Positions 34,201 to 38,667 of a DNA stretch of 38,667 nt are shown here, piece by piece (the stretch's first letter is position 1; every line of letters begins with the position of its first letter). The notes beneath the pieces are model-generated. The model was not told where the DNA came from and did not search any database. It saw only the letters and a program-made list of their open reading frames with translations. Where the stretch lies: the NCBI RefSeq assembly GCF_001949145.1, contig NW_019091378.1, forward strand, positions 1,457,130 through 1,495,796. Reading direction: 5' to 3'. The DNA comes from Acanthaster planci (taxonomy: Eukaryota > Echinodermata > Asteroidea > Valvatida > Acanthasteridae). The position numbers were made by a program, and so were the translations under genes.

Positions 34201-37200
34201 CACTTGGTCCTTTGATCAAAACAGAACCGACAAAGGAACATCTTTCCAGAAAATAAAAGCTCTTCAAGAATACACCTAAACACTGTTAGCTCTTAAAATA
34301 AATGGAATAGACTGATCCAGTAAGCTCCCCCCTCCCCCCACTGAGAATGTGAGCATTTGACTCTGTAATGCCAGACTGTTCCAGCCCGTGTGGCACACCC
34401 ACGGGTATGCATGTCTGATTTTGTGTATACACAGTGGACACACATGTACATTACAGCTATGACTGGTCAGAACACATGGGGTGGGGCTTAATGAATCAAT
34501 CCTTTCTAGAAATTTGCTTAATGATTACGTAAAAAGCACATGCACCATCATATGTAACTCATACGTGTACAAATGAAAACTTTTTGGCCCACTGCACAAG
34601 TATTAAAGCTTCCATTGGTATATAAATCACTACAACTTCACAGTATGTACACAAAGTGTATAAATACAGGCAAGAATGTAAGAAAAGTCTTCATGGGACC
34701 AGCTAAATCAAGGTGTTTTCTGAGCATCTGAAATTTGGAATGTTTGTCAACTCCAATGGAGATGAATGCAACCCTAAATGAGTGATGTTCCAATATATTT
34801 GCCAGAACCTAGTCTTTTGTGCAATATGCTACCCTTTTTCGTTCATTTGCAGTATAAACCGCCTGAAGCAAGTAAACTGACCCATGCACTCTGTCTCCTG
34901 TGACATGACGTTACAATTGGCAATCCGGATATGTATGTACGAGCAAAACTAACCTGGTTTACTACCAGCATCGCATGGCAAATGAACTAACGTTAGCACG
35001 ACAAGCCTGCATGTTGAGCTGTTTCTGATTGGTTGGATGGATGGAACCTCGTATTTGCCTTGCGATAAACTAGGATTTGATGCTATAGCTCAGTGATAAT
35101 GACTTGTGCACCTCCCAATGATTTCTGCAATTGCAAATTCACAGAAATTACTTGCTAGTGTCAAACAATTAATCAATGGGGAGTATTCATCACAGTTGAA
35201 ATCGCGGCCCTCTACAGGTGGCACTTTTTTTTATCATGAACCAGTGTACAGGTCGATGCAACCATCTCTCAGTACCAGGGTCCAATATCACTACAGAGTT
35301 GTAGCAGAGAAAATATTCACTTCGCCAAAAAGGTTCCCAGCCACAATGTCATGTATGCTTCCTGACAAGTTACCTCCTGCAGCATTGGGCCTAGAGTTTT
35401 ACAGGTAGAAGCTCAGGCATCAGGTTGAAAAACTTGGCCAGCATACTTCCTTGTTTGCAGGTGGAATCCTTTTATCAGGGCCGACATACTAGTAGATGCA
35501 ACATACATTGTACTTTGGCCCCCCCGAAAAAGTAGACTTGGCCTGAGTCTGAATTACAGGATTTTTGGCTACGGCTGATCAAGCACACATGCCTATGGGA
35601 AACAGCCACAGCAGCTTCCCAGTGGCTTCCAAATCATTTCTTGTTGAAACCATGTGAATTCAGTGTGACCCTCATTCATACTCATTGGTGCTAACTTCAA
35701 TACAACTTTACGATTACTTGGTGTTTCATCTTCATTCATGGTTCTACTTTTTCTCAGTCCTGAAGTCACTTGGTCAGTCACCCATACAATTTGAGAAAAC
35801 CAACTAATACCAAAACACACACCTGCTTAAACTTTAATAAGTGGAGTATCTACATCAGAAAAAAGGCATCTTACAATCTGATACAATGCTATTTCTCAAA
35901 GAGTTCAGATTGTTAAGCAGCAAAGCTGATAAAACATACAATGCAGCCTGAAAGTTGAACCTGATGGTGTGCTTCCAAAACCCTTGAATAAGAAAAATAA
36001 TGTGCAAAAAGGTTAGAATTTGCAATTTTTTTGTTCGTTTGCTTCTATTACAAATTCATCTTTGAAAAAAAATTTGTAAAATATTTGCCATCAGACTATT
36101 TTCTAGAAACTGAAAAGTTATCTATTGAACAGGAAAGAGAAACATCCTACCAAAATTGGACCTCTCGCTTCCAAAAATCTAAAATACACAAAGACCAGTG
36201 CAATTTGGTATCCTTGAACGCAAATGAATAGTTACGGAATTATTTTTAGGGTAGTCTTTCGATATAAGCTAAAGTAAAAACGTATCAAAACATTTTAATG
36301 TTTTACAATTTATAAGAAAATAAAATCCAAGGAATAATTTGTGTTTAAAAAGATTGTAAAGGTTTATCTAACCTTTAGTGACAAGAACACATCAGGTTAA
36401 CTCGACTGAACCTACAATCCATTTACTGCAGGTAGGCAGGCACAATCTTGTTTTCACTCCAGCACATGAAGTGAAAGCAAACGTGCGTGAACAAGGAGAC
36501 CGAGGAAAGATAATGCCAGATGTGAAAGATTATTAATGAAATTTCATTTTGCCCATCTCCAGGTGACGTTTGCAAAATATTACTTAAGGAACACGAAGAT
36601 AAAATTCCAACATGAACGTTTCTTGGGGTAATTTCGGTTCGAAATCATTCTTCCAAAAATTAGCAAGCGTGGTAGGACGACCACATGTAAAAATCCCCAG
36701 AGGTAGACTGTGCAAGGGTTCTGGAAGCCCGCCGCATGACCTTTTCACTTTCAGGCTCCATTTTACTAATGTACTGATGCCACCAACACAGCAAGCAACA
36801 AAACGAAAGAGCTGAAAAGTGTACAAATTTCATTCAGCCAAATATTTAGCAACACTATTGGCATCGGCACACACCACACTGATGTCTGCGTCTATTTCTT
36901 TAGCTACAAAATTACTTAAATAGTGTGTGACTGATCTCCAAGCTTGAAATATAAGTACCCCCAAAAATGAAAAATGCCAACATTTGATTTCAATATAAGG
37001 TTTGTGTTTCAAAAGTCGATAAGGGACTTTGGAAATGTTGTTTCTTGGAATGAACCCGTATAAATAATTAATAAACACTGTGTTCTTACACATTTTTGCA
37101 AATCTATGGTTAAGTTTCCTGTATTAAGAACTTATTGAAGCTTTGCCTAAAGCACAAGTGGCTGCATCAAATACTGTACACAACTGCATCCTACAAGTGC

Positions 37201-37603
37201 AGACTTAAGGTGCCTAGTATTAATTTGTCCAGTTTACTCATGATTTCATGTGATTCAAATAATTGCAGAACAGTGCAAATGACAGAAAAATATATAGCTT
37301 AAATACGTGGAAACAAATATATCATTTATCTGTTGTGGCTGCACCAAAGCCACCATGCATGCTATGTACAAATTTAAAACCCTCTGTACAGTAAAGTGAA
37401 TGCTGCTTCAAAGTCACTGGCTGTTCAATTACCAGTGGGCAAGTCAAGGCAAACCAATATGTGACCGCTGTACTTCTCAATTTGATGAGATGTTGAACTG
37501 TTCACTATTTCTGTGGTGATGAAACGCTTGCTGTTTTAGTCGTAATACAACAATGAAAAACCATTCCAAATCCAGCACATACTGTCTGGGCACACCAACT
37601 ATA

Positions 37604-37745
37604 CCGGCGATTCACAATAGCGTGCCACCAAGAGTTTGCAACACGCCGGCCAATCATAACGCGCAAAATTTGTCGACCATTTCACGCACTGTGATTGGCC
37701 AACGCATTGCCAACTCTTGGTGGCGCACTACTGTGAAATGGCCGT
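37604..37745. mobile_element. Short palindromic MITE-like element
   Basis: The left arm (CGGCGATTCACAATAGCGTG, CCACCAAGAGTTTGC, GGCCAATCATAACGC) is repeated inverted on the right (GCACTGTGATTGGCC, GCCAACTCTTGGTGG, CACTACTGTGAAATGGCCG). About 55 bases pair on each side around a spacer of some 30 bases. TA dinucleotides sit close to both ends (TATAC before, TATTG after), compatible with a TA target but not proven. No transposase is encoded. Confidence 0.6.
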
Positions 37746-37904
37746 ATTGAGTCAAAACTCCGATGCATCAGATAAAAAAGGACTTGACTTGGTTCTGCAG
37801 TGGGCTGTAGCACTATTCGTCTCGGAAACAGTTTGAGACACTGCATAATGTGTACCTGGAATTCAAGGTTGACCAAATGACAAACTTGCTCTTGTGTGTG
37901 CCAA

Positions 37905-38004
37905 TTAAACAAGTCTGGACTCCTTCAGTTTTTCCCCGGCCTCCTCCTCGTGCTCCATCACTGTCACTGGCTGGTGCATAAACTGCTCTACTTTCACAAG
38001 TTCC
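37905..38004 (-). CDS. Unassigned coding-like patch with acceptor and stop
   Basis: After acceptor ACATGTGCAG the minus strand gives one leftover G, then 32 codons and TAA: ELVKVEQFMHQPVTVM then EHEEEAGEKLKESRLV-stop. Composition (Glu/Lys/Val-rich, amphipathic) and codon choice look coding. It lies 220 bases downstream of the EF-hand gene's stop on the same strand, so it might be an alternative last exon of that gene. However, the only donor in matching phase that I found in the previous exon (AACCG|GTCCAA) is weak. I do not recognise the sequence. Confidence 0.25.
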
Positions 38005-38225
38005 CTGCACATGTTACTTTAGTTGTACTCCATGATATCAGTTTTTAGAAATCTAACCATTCCCAAAACAGCTGCAGGAAAGAACTGCTGTTTAGCCAGA
38101 ACTGTGTTGCTGTGTCGAGCAAACTGAGGCGACTTGGTCAGTTGTTGGTCACAGGCGAATTAATTTGGACACCGGTAACAGAGGCAGCCTGCATAAGTAT
38201 AATTCAGCGGAAAAGAGAAAAAAAA

Positions 38226-38494
38226 TCAGATGACGGTACCGGCTTCCATGTCACTGGTACCGTTGCTATCCACTCTCAGGTCAGCCTTGGACCGGTTGCC
38301 GTCCAGGTCGGCCTTGTTCACCTGTGTGTCCACCAGCCGGAAGGCCTCCAGGAACTCATTGAAGTCAATGTAGCCATCCTTGTTGATGTCGATGCAGCGA
38401 GCCATGTCGCGTACTGTCTCCTTGGAGATGTCCGAGCCTACGTGCTTGCTGAGCAGGCTGCAGGCCTCCTCAAATTCATCCATCGTTATCGTAC
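38226..38494 (-). CDS. PPEF: Last coding exon of an EF-hand protein, probably PPEF (rdgC-type Ser/Thr phosphatase); rest is beyond the right edge
   Basis: PPEF/rdgC enzymes are PP5-like phosphatases with an IQ motif and C-terminal EF-hands; Drosophila rdgC dephosphorylates rhodopsin. After acceptor TTTCTGCAACTCAG (38495-38497) the minus-strand exon gives two leftover bases, then TITMDEFEEACSLLSKHV, the end of one EF-hand and its linker. A canonical EF loop follows, [12 protein letters not shown], with Asp/Asn/Asp/Asp/Glu at positions 1, 3, 5, 9 and 12. [11 protein letters not shown] then precedes a 36-residue polar tail and the TGA at 38228-38226. [24 protein letters not shown] is close to the C-terminus of human PPEF2 ([26 protein letters not shown]) as I recall it. 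No phosphatase residues are in the window, so another EF-hand protein cannot be excluded. Confidence 0.75.
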
Positions 38495-38667
38495 CTGAGT
38501 TGCAGAAACAGAAATGTCAAATAATCATAAACTTTATCCACAATGGGTAAAACTGTCAGTGTGGGACACTTTGGCATCATTTCTTTAACCACTTCCTGCC
38601 GGGGACTCTGGGATCGGAGACGTATGGTTTATATGGGTGGCCGGGGTCTCCGAACTCGGACAAAGGA

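Larger units (their letters stand above)
29787..38225. other. Repeat-rich spacer between convergent TIMM10B and the EF-hand gene
   Basis: No recognisable protein is encoded, apart from a small coding-like patch at 37905-38004. It contains a SINE inside a palindrome, a periodic repeat at 30838-31236 and a palindromic element at 37604-37745, each listed separately. A plus-strand AATAAA at 30764-30769 could end TIMM10B transcripts about 1 kb after the stop. The rest is AT-rich with no further structure that I could see. Confidence 0.5.

Noticed and set aside
35106-35408. 100-codon plus-strand open frame
   Set aside because: No family resemblance, no splice context and no neighbouring exons; probably chance or an old repeat.
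38112-38498. 128-codon plus-strand open frame
   Set aside because: Mirror image of the EF-hand exon on the minus strand, which has a clear EF loop; the plus-strand translation has no signature.

Overview
This is a eukaryotic (metazoan) nuclear window. The genes are split by GT-AG introns, the exons are GC-richer than the AT-rich introns and spacers, and there is one 79-base assembly gap. The gene content (arfaptin, small TIM chaperones, RAP1/TERF2IP, an EF-hand tail of PPEF type) together with many TACATGTA and TAGGCCTA palindromes suggests a marine invertebrate. I favour an invertebrate deuterostome (echinoderm, hemichordate or lancelet), but the species cannot be fixed from the sequence.

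Layout, left to right. (1) 309-2670, minus: the 5' half of a TERF2IP/RAP1-like telomere protein, three exons that together make its BRCT domain; a foldback repeat element sits in intron 2 and the gene probably runs off the left edge. (2) 3853-4128, plus: intact single-exon TIMM8, divergent from TERF2IP. (3) 4445-12898: a long stretch without recognisable genes, holding repeats, the gap, and probably a long arfaptin 3' UTR. (4) 12899-24430, minus: a complete arfaptin (ARFIP) gene of six main coding exons whose reading phases all agree, plus a 39-base in-phase microexon at 20782-20820 that is probably a cassette. A non-coding first exon probably ends at 27718. (5) 28259-29786, plus: TIMM10B in three exons, head-to-head with arfaptin. 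(6) 29787-38225: repeat-rich spacer with a tRNA-derived SINE inside a palindrome, a second palindromic element and a periodic repeat. (7) 38226-38494, minus: the last coding exon of an EF-hand protein, best matched to the C-terminus of PPEF/rdgC phosphatases; the rest lies beyond the right edge.

The genes do not form one pathway. TIMM8 and TIMM10B both serve the mitochondrial intermembrane-space carrier-import machinery. Arfaptin works at trans-Golgi membranes, TERF2IP at telomeres and chromatin, and PPEF in calcium-regulated dephosphorylation. From memory, ARFIP2 and TIMM10B are also head-to-head neighbours in human, so that pair looks like an ancient shared-promoter arrangement. I see no bacterial-type system, CRISPR array or evident novel multi-gene system. 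The most interesting items are the conserved divergent pair, the arfaptin microexon, two unassigned coding-like patches (27840-27929 and 37905-38004, both minus) and the palindromic elements.
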